Shown piece after piece: positions 28,935 to 37,708 of a DNA stretch of 64,000 nucleotides. Under the pieces are notes generated by a model. That model worked only from the letters and a program-made list of their open reading frames with translations, ran no database searches and was not told the DNA's origin. The stretch's first letter is position 1, and each line of letters begins with the position of its first letter. The stretch comes from Burkholderiales bacterium 67-32 (lineage in GTDB: Bacteria > Pseudomonadota > Gammaproteobacteria > Burkholderiales > Burkholderiaceae_B). The position numbers were made by a program, and so were the translations under genes. The stretch covers positions 124,001-188,000 of the forward strand of contig MKUP01000012.1 in assembly GCA_001898625.1 (NCBI GenBank), in the 5' to 3' direction.

Positions 28935-30863
28935 ATGCAAGACAGCATCCGTTTCGAGGGCCGCGTGCTTTACCTGTCGCGCGATCCGTCCTGTATCCGC
29001 CGCCAGCTGGCCGGGGAGTCCGTCTCGCTCGCCCAGGCCGGCCCGCTGCGCGACGACGTCTCGACCGACGAGATCACGCCGGTCACGACCATGCTGGTCT
29101 ACGACGAGCGCCTGGGCCGCTATCCCTACGTGGGGCTGAAGGCCGGCGACGAACTGCCCATAGGCGAGGACGCCGTGCGCCAGGGCGGCTTCGGCGTTAC
29201 GGTGGCGGGCAAGCGCTACGGCAAGGGCTCGTCGCGCGAACACAGCCCGCTGGCCGAGCTGTCGGCCGGCATACGGCTGATCGTGGCCGAGAGCTTCGAG
29301 CGCATCTACCAGCAGAACTGCGACAACATCGGCATCCTGACCACGACCGACTTCGACGTGCTGCGCCGGATCGAAGCCGGCGAAGCCATTCCCATCGACC
29401 TGTTCCTGAACGGCCGCGACGCACTGACCCAGGCGATCATCCGCAGCGGCGGGCTGATGGCCTACAGCCGGCAGGCGCTGCGCGCCGACACGGCGTCCAC
29501 GCCGCGCGCCGCGGGCAAGGGGCTGACGCTGGTCGAGAAGATCATCCATCGACACCTGCATCCCGACACCGTCGAGGCCGGACGCGGCAGTGGTGTGTTC
29601 ATCCGCGCCGACTGGCGCTTCAGCCACGACTACTTCACCGGCATGAGCGCGCACCTGATGCACCTGGCCTACGGCAAGCCGGCGCCGCTGCGCGATCCCG
29701 ACCGCATCGTGGCCTTCCACGATCATCTGGTCCTGGCGCCGCAAAGCGTGCCGCACGTCAAGGGAGGCCTCCTGCCGCGCGTGGCGACCCTGGTGCAGGG
29801 ACACCATGATTTCATCGACGACTATCCGGTGCGCCACTACGGCCAACTGCCCGACGGCAGCGGCTCCGAGGGCATCTGCCATGCGCTGATGGCCGAACGC
29901 CACGCGCTGCCGGGCGAGGTCGTGGCCGGCACCGACTCGCACACGCCGCATGCCGGTGCGCTGGGCTGCCTGGCGTTCGGCGTGGGCTCGACCGACATGG
30001 CCAACAGCTGGGCGACCGGCTACGTGCGTTGCAAGGTGCCGGAAACGCTGCGCGTGGAGATCTCGGGCACGCTGGCGCCCGGCGTCACCGCCAAGGACAT
30101 CGTGCTGGTGCTGCTGCGGTCCGAGGCCGTGCGCAACGGCGAAGCCATCGGCGCGGTGTTCGAATACGGCGGCGAGGCGGTGCGCGCCATGTCGGTGGAC
30201 GAGCGCGCCACACTGACCAACATGGTGGCCGAGCTGGGCGGATTCACCGGCATCGTCGAACCGGACGAACGCACCGTTGCCTTCCTGAAGGAACGCCGCG
30301 GCATCGACTTCGCGCTGGAAGGCTGGATGGCCAGCGATCCGGACGCCGCCTACCGCCGCGTGATCCACATCGACGGCGCGGCCGTGCAGCCCATGGCGGC
30401 CCGCCCGGGGGATCCGGGCAACGGCGTGGCCATCGCCGAACTGGATGGCGACGTGTCGGTCGACATCGCCTACGGCGGTTCCTGTACCGGCGGCAAGCGC
30501 GCCGATTTCGATGCCTACCACGAGGTCCTGAAGTGGGGCCTGGACCAGGGGCTGAGCATCGCGCCGCACACCCGCTTCTACCTGCAGTTCGGCACGATGG
30601 AGGTCAAGCGCTATTGCGAGCAGCGCGGCTACCTGGACGTTTTCGAGCGTGCCGGCGTGGAACTGGTGATGCCGGGCTGCGGTTCGTGCGCGAACTGCGG
30701 GCCAGGACAGTCGACCTCGGCCTCGCAGGTCACCATCAGCGCGATCAACCGCAATTTCCCGGGCCGCTCGGGACCCGGGAGCGTGTGGCTGGCCAGCCCG
30801 TACTCGGTGGCCGCCAGCGCGCTGGCGGGCCGGATCGTGGACTACGGGCAGCTGCGGGGATAG
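28935..30863 (+). CDS. Fused aconitase-family hydratase (LeuD-like swivel domain then LeuC-like domain)
   Basis: 642 aa. Residues about 1-200 form the swivel domain with YGKGSSREHSPLAEL; residues about 215-640 form the catalytic iron-sulfur part with GTDSHTPHAGALGCLAFGVG, the cysteine in YGGSCTGGKRAD and the pair in GCGSCANCGPGQST. The order small domain-large domain is that of AcnB without its HEAT-like domain and opposite to AcnA. GSCTGGK replaces the usual GSCTNGR or GSCTNSR. It is unlikely to be the housekeeping aconitase; the substrate is presumably another hydroxy-acid. AGGAG lies 8 bases before the ATG at 28935. Confidence 0.87.
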   Translation: MQDSIRFEGRVLYLSRDPSCIRRQLAGESVSLAQAGPLRDDVSTDEITPVTTMLVYDERLGRYPYVGLKAGDELPIGEDAVRQGGFGVTVAGKRYGKGSSREHSPLAELSAGIRLIVAESFERIYQQNCDNIGILTTTDFDVLRRIEAGEAIPIDLFLNGRDALTQAIIRSGGLMAYSRQALRADTASTPRAAGKGLTLVEKIIHRHLHPDTVEAGRGSGVFIRADWRFSHDYFTGMSAHLMHLAYGKPAPLRDPDRIVAFHDHLVLAPQSVPHVKGGLLPRVATLVQGHHDFIDDYPVRHYGQLPDGSGSEGICHALMAERHALPGEVVAGTDSHTPHAGALGCLAFGVGSTDMANSWATGYVRCKVPETLRVEISGTLAPGVTAKDIVLVLLRSEAVRNGEAIGAVFEYGGEAVRAMSVDERATLTNMVAELGGFTGIVEPDERTVAFLKERRGIDFALEGWMASDPDAAYRRVIHIDGAAVQPMAARPGDPGNGVAIAELDGDVSVDIAYGGSCTGGKRADFDAYHEVLKWGLDQGLSIAPHTRFYLQFGTMEVKRYCEQRGYLDVFERAGVELVMPGCGSCANCGPGQSTSASQVTISAINRNFPGRSGPGSVWLASPYSVAASALAGRIVDYGQLRG

Positions 30864-30873
30864 GCGCGGGACG

Positions 30874-31152
30874 CTATTTCTTCATGCCATCGCCCATGCC
30901 GTCCTTCGACATGGTGTCCTTGGACATGCCGTCCTTCTTCATGCCGTCGTGCTTCATCTTGTCGCCGGCCATGGCATCCTTTTTCATGCCGTCCTTCTTC
31001 ATCGCGTCCTTGGCGGGGGCGGCCTTGGACATGGAGTCCTTGCTCATGCCGTCCTTGGCCATGCTGTCCTTGCCCATGGTGTCGGCGGCGTGGGCCGTGA
31101 CGGCGCCCAAGGCCATGCCCAGGGAAAGAACGAGAGGGGTCAGTTTTTTCAT
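30874..31152 (-). CDS. Periplasmic methionine-rich MXKDX-repeat peptide (MrpX-like)
   Basis: 92 aa: a signal peptide (MKKLTPLVLSLGMALGAVTA, cut after AHA) and then about 70 residues made of degenerate five-residue units such as DSMAK, DGMSK and DAMKK. The mature part has 13 methionines and is otherwise Lys/Asp/Gly/Ser rich, so it is disordered and exported. It fits the pentapeptide MXKDX family. It lies downstream of a YedY-like enzyme and a cytochrome b, as MrpX does with YedY1/YedZ1 in the hypochlorite-scavenging system of Azospira suillum, where its methionines are oxidised and then repaired. Role by analogy. Confidence 0.82.
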   Translation of the reverse strand: MKKLTPLVLSLGMALGAVTAHAADTMGKDSMAKDGMSKDSMSKAAPAKDAMKKDGMKKDAMAGDKMKHDGMKKDGMSKDTMSKDGMGDGMKK

Positions 31153-31217
31153 GCGTCGCTCCTTGAAGCGTGGGTCGAAAGAGGGCGCGGGGAATCCGCA
31201 CCGTGTGGAACCTCGGT

Positions 31218-32003
31218 TCAACTGCCGCCGAACCAGTTGTATCCCTGGTCTTCCCAGTACCCGCCGGGGTAGGTGTTGGTGACGAAGATCGCCCGGACGT
31301 GCTTGGGATTCTTGTAGCCAAGCTTGGTCGGCATGCGCAGCTTCATGGGAAAACCGTATTCGCGCGGCAGCGTGTGTCCGTCGTAGCTCAGCGTCAGCAG
31401 CGTTTGTGGATGCAGCGCCGTCGGCATGTCGATGCTGGTGTAGTAGTCGTCCGCGCACTTGAAGCCCACGTATCGGGCGCGGGTGTCGGCACCGATGCGG
31501 GCCAGGAAGTCCGAAAAGCGCACGCCGCCCCAGCGCCCGATGGCGCTCCAGCCTTCCACGCAGATGTGCCGGGTGATCTGCTCGGCCTGGGTCAGGGCCC
31601 GCAGGTCGGCCAGGCGCCACGGCCGGCGGTCGGCCACCCGGCCGGCGATCTCGAGCCGGTAGTCCGCTTCGTCCACCTGGGGGGCGTCGTCCACGCCGTA
31701 GTAGGCGTTGAAGGGAAAGGGGCGCGTGATCATGGACGCGGGATAGGTCGGCGCCAAGGCGTTCGGATCGAAAAGCCATCCCTGGACCTGGTCGTTGAAG
31801 CGGGAGACGGCCGACAGCGCCTGTTCGACGCCGGCCTGGCTGGTGATTTCGCAGCCCGACAGCAGGGCCAGCCCGCCCAGGGACAGCGTGCGTGTCAGGA
31901 AGGCGCGCCGATCGGGTTGCGCGATCCGGGGCGCCAGCAGCCGACGGGCGTCGCGCAGCGCCAGTTGGGCATCCGAGGTGGATAGGCGGGAGCGTTTTTC
32001 CAT
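31218..32003 (-). CDS. YedY/MsrP-like molybdopterin-dependent oxidoreductase (Tat lipoprotein)
   Basis: 261 aa. A twin-arginine signal DRRAFLTRTLSLGGLAL runs into a lipobox LLSGC, suggesting Tat export and membrane anchoring. The sulfite-oxidase-type molybdopterin fold follows, with the molybdenum-ligand cysteine in RHICVEGWSAIGRW, then FPMKLRMPTKLGYKNPKHV and the C-terminal WEDQGYNWFGG typical of YedY. YedY/MsrP reduces methionine sulfoxide in periplasmic proteins. It lies 9 bases after the cytochrome b gene and 65 bases before the MXKDX gene. Confidence 0.9.
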   Translation of the reverse strand: MEKRSRLSTSDAQLALRDARRLLAPRIAQPDRRAFLTRTLSLGGLALLSGCEITSQAGVEQALSAVSRFNDQVQGWLFDPNALAPTYPASMITRPFPFNAYYGVDDAPQVDEADYRLEIAGRVADRRPWRLADLRALTQAEQITRHICVEGWSAIGRWGGVRFSDFLARIGADTRARYVGFKCADDYYTSIDMPTALHPQTLLTLSYDGHTLPREYGFPMKLRMPTKLGYKNPKHVRAIFVTNTYPGGYWEDQGYNWFGGS

Positions 32004-32012
32004 GGCGGCCTC

Positions 32013-32597
32013 CTAGCTACCCCGGATCATGGTGCGCAGGGTGCGGGGCACCAGCGCCACCATGACCAGGTGTACGGCCACGAATCCCACCAGCGCGGCC
32101 ATCGCGGCGAAATGCACGCGGCGCGCCGCCTCGTAGCCGCCCATCAGCTCGCGCAGCATGTCGAACTGCACGGATTTCCACAGCACCAGTCCCGATACGA
32201 CCAGCAGCGCGACGTCCAGCATGACGAACAGGTAGGCCAGGCGCTGAACCTGGTTGTACCGGCGGGGGTCGTCGTGGGCCAGCCGGCCGCGCAGCGCCGC
32301 CGCCATGTCGCGCAGCACGCCGCGCGGCGAAAGCGGCAGGAAGCGGCGGAACAGCCGTCCGGTCGCCAGGTTCAGCGCGAGATAGGCCAGGCCGTTGGCC
32401 GCCAGCAGCCACATGGCCGCGAAGTGCCATTGCAGCGCGCCGGCCAGCCATCCGCCCAGGGTGATCGCCTCCGGGAACGCGAAGCCGAACAGCGGCGAGG
32501 CGTTATAGATGCGCCATCCGCTTGCTACCATGACCAGCACTGCCACGGCGTTCAGGCCATGCGAAGCGCGCACCCAGGCGGGATGAATGGGGGACAT
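32013..32597 (-). CDS. Cytochrome b561-type membrane protein, probable electron donor to the YedY-like enzyme
   Basis: 194 aa with four main hydrophobic segments and histidines in or near the membrane (ASHGLNAVAVLVMVASGWRI, WHFAAMWLLAANGLAYLALN, RRVHFAAMAALVGFVAVHLV) of the b-type heme-binding pattern. It takes the YedZ1 place: passing electrons from the quinone pool or flavin to the periplasmic molybdoenzyme. It is the b561/formate-dehydrogenase gamma type rather than the usual six-helix MsrQ. The ATG at 32597 has GGAGAG upstream; the longer frame to 32657 lacks a ribosome site. Confidence 0.83.
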   Translation of the reverse strand: MSPIHPAWVRASHGLNAVAVLVMVASGWRIYNASPLFGFAFPEAITLGGWLAGALQWHFAAMWLLAANGLAYLALNLATGRLFRRFLPLSPRGVLRDMAAALRGRLAHDDPRRYNQVQRLAYLFVMLDVALLVVSGLVLWKSVQFDMLRELMGGYEAARRVHFAAMAALVGFVAVHLVMVALVPRTLRTMIRGS

Positions 32598-32736
32598 GCG
32601 GGCTCTCCGTTCAGGGTTTGCCGCATTGTTGGCCCCCCGCCATACCGGAGTCCTCACGCAAACTTAAAATAAATGTGATGAATTCCCGCCCCGGGATTGG
32701 CGAGAATGGCGTCTACGGTTTTTCACAGGCAGGCTC

Positions 32737-33465
32737 ATGGAACGGGTCAAGCGCGTCCTGATCGTCGAGGATGATGCCCATATCGCCGAATTGCTGCGCA
32801 TGCACCTGCGCGACGAGGGCTATGCCGTCGAGCACGCGGCCGACGGCGAGCAGGGCATGCGCATGCTGGAGGGCGGGGCCTGGGACGCCCTGGTCCTGGA
32901 CCTGATGCTGCCCGGCGTGGACGGACTGGAAATCTGCCGCCGGGCCCGGGCCATGGCGCGCTACACCCCCATCATCATCACCAGCGCGCGTTCCAGCGAA
33001 GTCCACCGCATCGTCGGGCTGGAGCTGGGCGCCGACGACTACCTCGCCAAGCCTTTCTCCATGCTGGAACTTGTGGCACGCGTCAAGGCGCTGCTGCGCC
33101 GCGTGGATGCCCTGGCGCGCCACGCGCGCATCGAGGCCGGGCTGTTGTCGCTGCACGGCGTGGACCTGGATCCCCTGGCCCGCACGGCCCTGCTGAACGG
33201 CAGGGCGATGGACCTGACGCCGCGCGAGTTCGACCTGCTGGCATTCTTCGTGCGGCATCCGGACAAGGTGTACTCGCGCATGGACTTGCTGAACGAGGTG
33301 TGGGGCTACCAGCACGACGGCTACGAGCATACGGTCAACACGCACATCAACCGCCTGCGCACCAAGATCGAGGACGACCCATCCGAGCCGCGGCGCATCC
33401 TGACGGTATGGGGCCGCGGCTACAAGTTCTCGTCGGGCGCGCAGGACGGGGCCGCCGCGCCATGA
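32737..33465 (+). CDS. OmpR-family response regulator
   Basis: 242 aa. The receiver has the acidic D12/D13, the phosphorylation site D55 in LVLDLMLPGVDGLEICR, and the conserved lysine in DYLAKPFSMLELV. The DNA-binding domain has LTPREFDLLAFFV and VNTHINRLRTKIEDDP. It is divergent from the cytochrome b/YedY/MXKDX genes across 139 bases and is the likely regulator of that operon. It is translationally coupled to the kinase (ATGA). Confidence 0.94.
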   Translation: MERVKRVLIVEDDAHIAELLRMHLRDEGYAVEHAADGEQGMRMLEGGAWDALVLDLMLPGVDGLEICRRARAMARYTPIIITSARSSEVHRIVGLELGADDYLAKPFSMLELVARVKALLRRVDALARHARIEAGLLSLHGVDLDPLARTALLNGRAMDLTPREFDLLAFFVRHPDKVYSRMDLLNEVWGYQHDGYEHTVNTHINRLRTKIEDDPSEPRRILTVWGRGYKFSSGAQDGAAAP

Positions 33466-34925
33466 AGCGCCTCTCGCTCACGCAGCGGCTTTCGCTGGTG
33501 TTCGCCGTGCTGCTGCTGGCCTGCAGCGGGATCTCGCTGCTGTTCCAGATCCGGGCCGAGGCACGCCACGAACAGGAGGTCGTGCAGCAGTTGTCGAGCG
33601 GGCTGGCCGCGCACATCGCCGGCACGGCGCAGTTGATGGACGCGAGCGGCTGGCGGCCGGATGCCGTGCGCGACCTGTTCGACAAGCTGATGGCGGTGAA
33701 TCCCGCCGTCGAACTGTATCTGCTCGATCCCGACGGGCGCATCGTCGGCCATGCGGCGCCGCCCGGCCGTCTCCGGCGCGATCGCGTCGATCTGGCGCCG
33801 GTGCGCCGCCTGATCGCGGGGGCCGGGCTGCCCATCCTCGGCGACGATCCCAGGGGAACGGACGTGCGCAAGGTCTTCAACGCCGCCCCGGTACGGGTCG
33901 ACGGAAAGGAAGCCGGCTACGTCTATGTCATCCTGCAAGGCGAGACGCACGATGCGCTGGCCGCCGGGCTCGCCCGCCATTCCGTGTGGCGCATGACGGG
34001 CCTGGCCATGGGCCTGGTCGCGCTGCTGGGGCTGATCATGGGCCTGGTCGCCTTTCGCCTCATCACCCGCCCTCTGCGCGCGCTGGCCGATACCGTGCGC
34101 GCCTTCGACGCTACCGGCGATGCGCCCGTGGCGCCGCTGGATCCGCCGCCCGACGACGGCCGGCGCGACGAGATCGCCACGCTGCGAGCCGCTTTCGCGC
34201 ACATGAGCCGGCGCATCGCCGAACAATGGCGGGAGCTGACGCGACAGGACCAGCAGCGCCGGGAACTGGTCGCCAATATCTCGCACGACCTGCGCACCCC
34301 TCTGACCTCGCTGCACGGCTACCTGGAAACCCTGCGCGTCAAGGACGGCCTGCTGACCCAGGCCGAGCGCCACCGCTACCTGGACATCGCGCTGGACCAG
34401 AGCCGCAAGGTCGGCGTGCTGGCGCAGGCGCTGTTCGAACTGGCCCGCCTGGAGTCCGGGCTGGTCCAGCCCGAGCGCGAGACATTCGCCCTGCCCGACC
34501 TGGTGCAGGACGTCGTGCAGAAGTTCGAACTGGCGGCCGAGGCGCGCGGCCAGCAACTGCACACCGAGATCCCGCCGGCACTGCCGCAGGTCCATGCCGA
34601 CATCGCCATGATCGAGCGCGTGCTGACCAACCTGCTGGACAACGCCATCCGCCACAACCCGCCCGGCACGCGGATCACGGTGGCCCTGGCGGCGGCCGGG
34701 AACGGCGTGCGGATCGACATTCGCGATACCGGCGCAGGCATCCCCGAGGTGCTGCGGCCCCGCCTGTTCAAGCGGATTCCCGCCTGGGGCCGCAAGGCGC
34801 AGGAGAGCGGCGGGCTGGGGCTCATCATCGTGCAGCGCATGCTCGCGCTGCACGGCAGCGATATCCGCCTGGTCGAGAATGATGGGCCCGGGACGGTGTT
34901 CCGGTTCAGGTTGGGGACCGATTGA
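33462..34925 (+). CDS. Sensor histidine kinase
   Basis: 487 aa. A membrane segment at about 10-28 and another at about 170-193 enclose a periplasmic sensor of roughly 140 residues; HAMP, HisKA (H in LVANISHDLRTPLTSLHGYL) and HATPase domains follow (TNLLDNAIRHNPPG; DTGAGIPE; SGGLGLIIVQRMLALHG). The ATG overlaps the stop of the response-regulator gene. If the neighbouring molybdoenzyme module is its target, the periplasmic domain could sense oxidants; that is inference. Confidence 0.93.
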   Translation: MKRLSLTQRLSLVFAVLLLACSGISLLFQIRAEARHEQEVVQQLSSGLAAHIAGTAQLMDASGWRPDAVRDLFDKLMAVNPAVELYLLDPDGRIVGHAAPPGRLRRDRVDLAPVRRLIAGAGLPILGDDPRGTDVRKVFNAAPVRVDGKEAGYVYVILQGETHDALAAGLARHSVWRMTGLAMGLVALLGLIMGLVAFRLITRPLRALADTVRAFDATGDAPVAPLDPPPDDGRRDEIATLRAAFAHMSRRIAEQWRELTRQDQQRRELVANISHDLRTPLTSLHGYLETLRVKDGLLTQAERHRYLDIALDQSRKVGVLAQALFELARLESGLVQPERETFALPDLVQDVVQKFELAAEARGQQLHTEIPPALPQVHADIAMIERVLTNLLDNAIRHNPPGTRITVALAAAGNGVRIDIRDTGAGIPEVLRPRLFKRIPAWGRKAQESGGLGLIIVQRMLALHGSDIRLVENDGPGTVFRFRLGTD

Positions 34926-34993
34926 ACGAGAGAGGCGGAGGCCACTCTATCCGCCTACAATCGGCGGCATCACCGATGCTTTCATCTCGTGCC

Positions 34994-35353
34994 ATGGATA
35001 CCTCCACCAAACCCCGGTTCCAGTTCCGGCTGCGGGTCTACCGCGAAAACGCCATCGCGATCGGGCCGGGCAAGATCGCGCTGCTGGAAGCCATCCTGGA
35101 GGCGGGCTCCATCACCGCCGCCGCCCAGAAGATGGGCATGTCGTACCGCCGCGCCTGGCTGCTGGTGGACGAGCTGAACCGGTCCCTGCGAGAGCCGGCG
35201 GTCGAAAGCGCCGTCGGCGGCGCGCGCGGCGGTGGCACCGTCGTGACCGAGGTGGGCCGTGAACTGATACGGCGCTACCGCTCCATCGAGGCCACCGCCC
35301 GGTCGGCCGCGGCCGAGGACATCGCCGCGATGGCGGACATGCTGGCCGACTGA
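34994..35353 (+). CDS. ModE-type winged-helix regulator lacking the molybdate-binding domain
   Basis: 119 aa, only the LysR-like helix-turn-helix of ModE: FRLRVYRENAIAIGPGKIAL, then AGSITAAAQKMGMSYRRAW and VDELNRSL. Full ModE is about 260 aa with two Mop domains that bind molybdate; these are absent. It lies 71 bases upstream of modB and probably regulates modBAC. Start uncertain: the ATG at 34994 begins the conserved part, while in-frame ATGs at 34976 and 34922 would extend it. Confidence 0.85.
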   Translation: MDTSTKPRFQFRLRVYRENAIAIGPGKIALLEAILEAGSITAAAQKMGMSYRRAWLLVDELNRSLREPAVESAVGGARGGGTVVTEVGRELIRRYRSIEATARSAAAEDIAAMADMLAD

Positions 35354-35424
35354 CCGGCCGCGGGCCGCGCCAGGCGGCCTTCTCGCGCTACCGTCCAGCC
35401 AGGATTCGCTGTATTCTTCGAGAT

Positions 35425-36102
35425 ATGACGAATGCGCTGCTGGATTCCTTCGACGCTTTTCCGCTGATCCTGTCCCTGAAGGTCGCGGCCCTGGCCACCG
35501 TATTGGCCCTGGTCGCGGGCGTGGGGCTGGGCTGGCTGTTCGCGCGCAAGCCGTTTCCGGGCAGCTCGATGGCCGAGGCCGTGTTCATGCTGCCGTTGGT
35601 GCTGCCGCCCACGGTCATCGGTTATGCGATCCTGCTGGCGGCCGGCCGGCGCAGCCCGCTGGGCCGCTGGATATACGAGCACTTCGACTACACCATCATC
35701 TTCAGCTGGCACGGCGCGGTCGTGGCTTCGGCCATCGTCGCCCTGCCGCTGGTCCTGAAGTCGGCCAGCGCCGCGTTCGCCGGCATCGACCGCACCCTGG
35801 AATCCGCCGCCAGCACGCTGGGCCAGTCGCGCTGGTCGGTATTCGTGCGCGTGACGCTGCCGCTGGCCTGGCCGGGCATCCTGGCCGGCACCCTGCTGGC
35901 CTTCGCGCGCGCCATGGGCGAATTCGGCGCCTCGCTGATGGTGGCGGGCTCGATCCCCCAACGCACGCAAACGCTTTCCATGGCCATCTACGACGCCACG
36001 CAGGCAGGGGAGGACGACCTCGCCCTGCTGCTGGTGGTCATCACCTCGGCCATTTCCATCGCCATCCTGGTGGCCTGCAACCGCTACCTGTCGCTACGCT
36101 GA
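35425..36102 (+). CDS. modB: Molybdate ABC transporter permease ModB
   Basis: 225 aa with about five membrane segments. It opens DSFDAFPLILSLKVAALAT and has the ModB blocks MLPLVLPPTVIGYAIL and the ATPase-contact loop ESAASTLGQSRWSVFVRVTL followed by LAWPGILAGTLLAFARAMGE. First of modB-modA-modC, an order different from the common modABC. Molybdate import here would supply molybdopterin enzymes such as the YedY-like protein 3.4 kb upstream. Confidence 0.94.
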   Translation: MTNALLDSFDAFPLILSLKVAALATVLALVAGVGLGWLFARKPFPGSSMAEAVFMLPLVLPPTVIGYAILLAAGRRSPLGRWIYEHFDYTIIFSWHGAVVASAIVALPLVLKSASAAFAGIDRTLESAASTLGQSRWSVFVRVTLPLAWPGILAGTLLAFARAMGEFGASLMVAGSIPQRTQTLSMAIYDATQAGEDDLALLLVVITSAISIAILVACNRYLSLR

Positions 36103-36111
36103 AGGAGTCCC

Positions 36112-36861
36112 ATGTCCCGCACCCGCTACGCCGCCCTGCTGCTCGCCCTCGCCCTGCCGTTCTCGGCCTCCGCCCAGGAGATCACCGTATCGGCCGCGGC
36201 CAGCCTGACCAATGCCTTCAAGGATTTGAGCAAGCAATTCGAACAACAGCATCCGGGCACCACGGTGCGGCTGAACTTCGCCGCCTCGGGCACGCTGCTC
36301 CAGCAGATGAGCCAGGGCGCGCCGGTGGACGTGTTCGCCAGCGCCGACCAGGCCACGATGGACAGGGCCGTGGCGCAGAAGCTGATCGACGTGCCGACAC
36401 GGCGCGATTTCGCCGCCAACAGCCTGGTGCTGGTCACGCCCGTGCAGGGCGGCCCGGCCATCGCCTCGCTGCAGGACCTGGCCGGCGCGCCGGTCAAGCG
36501 CATCGCCATCGGCAAGCTCGCCACCGTGCCGGTGGGCAACTACACCAAGCAGGCGCTGGACAGCGCCGGCTTGTGGACCTCGCTCGAACCCAAGTTCATC
36601 CAGGCCGACAGCGTGCGCCAGGTGCTGGACTACGTGAGCCGGGGCGAGGTGGATGCCGGCTTCGTCTACCGCACCGATGCGGCCATCATGCAGGACAAGG
36701 TCAAGATCACGCTGACCGCCGGCGGCCATACGCCGGTGACCTATCCCGTGGCCGTGCTGTCCGCCAGCAAGCATCAGGCGCAGGCCAAGGCCTTCGTCGA
36801 TTTCCTGCTGTCCGCCCCCGGCCAGCAGGTGCTGGACCGCTACGGATTCGGCAAGCCGTGA
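36112..36861 (+). CDS. modA: Periplasmic molybdate-binding protein ModA
   Basis: 249 aa with a signal peptide ending SASAQ near residue 22. The mature start EITVSAAASLTNAFKDLSKQ is the classic oxyanion-binding loop of ModA, and GTLLQQMSQGAPVDVFASAD follows. Near the end, DYVSRGEVDAGFVYRTDA is another family block. GAAGGAG lies four bases before the ATG; modB ends 9 bases upstream. Confidence 0.95.
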   Translation: MSRTRYAALLLALALPFSASAQEITVSAAASLTNAFKDLSKQFEQQHPGTTVRLNFAASGTLLQQMSQGAPVDVFASADQATMDRAVAQKLIDVPTRRDFAANSLVLVTPVQGGPAIASLQDLAGAPVKRIAIGKLATVPVGNYTKQALDSAGLWTSLEPKFIQADSVRQVLDYVSRGEVDAGFVYRTDAAIMQDKVKITLTAGGHTPVTYPVAVLSASKHQAQAKAFVDFLLSAPGQQVLDRYGFGKP

Positions 36862-37640
36862 TCGATGTCGACATCGCACTGACGGTGCGCGACGGCAACC
36901 GGCGCTTCGACCTGGCCGCGCGCTTCGCCACCGACGTGCCCTTCGTCGCGTTGTACGGGCCGTCGGGCTCGGGCAAGTCGCTCACTTTGCAGGCGGTGGC
37001 CGGGCTGCTGCGGCCCGGTACCGGCCACATCCGGCTGGACGGCCGGACCCTGTTCGATGCCGCGCGCGGCATCGATCTCGCGCCGCCCGCGCGCGGCATC
37101 GGCTACCTGTTCCAGCACTACGCGCTGTTCCCGCATCTGTCGGTGCGCCAGAACATCGCCTTCGGCCTGACCTCGTGGCGCCGGCGGCGCCTGTCGCCCG
37201 AGGATGGGCGGCGCGTGCAGGACCTGATCGACCGCTTCGGCCTGACCGCCATGGCCGACAGCCGGCCCGGCGTGCTGTCGGGCGGGCAGCAGCAGCGCGT
37301 GGCGCTGGCGCGGGCCCTGGCGTGCGAACCCCGCGCCCTGTTGCTGGACGAGCCCTTTGCCGCGCTCAATCCCATGCTGCGCGGCGAACTGCGCAAGGAG
37401 CTGGCCGAGGTGGCGCGGCAATGGGGCATCCCCGTGCTGATGATCACGCACGACATCGACGACGTGCTGGAGCTGGCCGACGTCGCCTTCCTCTACCAGG
37501 ACGGGCAGGTCGCGCGCGAAGTGGACTTGCGCAGCGGACAGAGCCGCGATTTCATCCGCCGCGCACTGGGGGACGACACGCCGGCCGAGACGCCCATGCG
37601 CCAGCGCCTGCGCACGTTGCTCAATCCGGGCACTTCCTGA
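36858..37640 (+). CDS. modC: Molybdate ABC transporter ATP-binding protein ModC, short form
   Basis: 260 aa. Walker A is GPSGSGKSLTLQ near residues 34-45, signature LSGGQQQRVALARALA and Walker B ALLLDEPFAAL. Typical ModC is about 350 aa with a C-terminal TOBE/Mop domain; this protein ends soon after the ATPase core (RQRLRTLLNPGTS), so that regulatory domain is missing. The GTG start overlaps the modA stop (GTGA), making modA-modC coupled. Confidence 0.92.
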   Translation: MIDVDIALTVRDGNRRFDLAARFATDVPFVALYGPSGSGKSLTLQAVAGLLRPGTGHIRLDGRTLFDAARGIDLAPPARGIGYLFQHYALFPHLSVRQNIAFGLTSWRRRRLSPEDGRRVQDLIDRFGLTAMADSRPGVLSGGQQQRVALARALACEPRALLLDEPFAALNPMLRGELRKELAEVARQWGIPVLMITHDIDDVLELADVAFLYQDGQVAREVDLRSGQSRDFIRRALGDDTPAETPMRQRLRTLLNPGTS

Positions 37641-37708
37641 ACGCGCGGCGTTAGAATCGTCGATCAGACGACTCTGCGGCGGCACGCTGCGCGTGGCTGC
37701 CCCTTCCC

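Noticed and set aside
36573-36857. modC extended upstream in the same frame
   Set aside because: The upstream 95 codons overlap modA entirely; the GTG overlapping the modA stop fits a coupled start and the conserved ATPase N-terminus.
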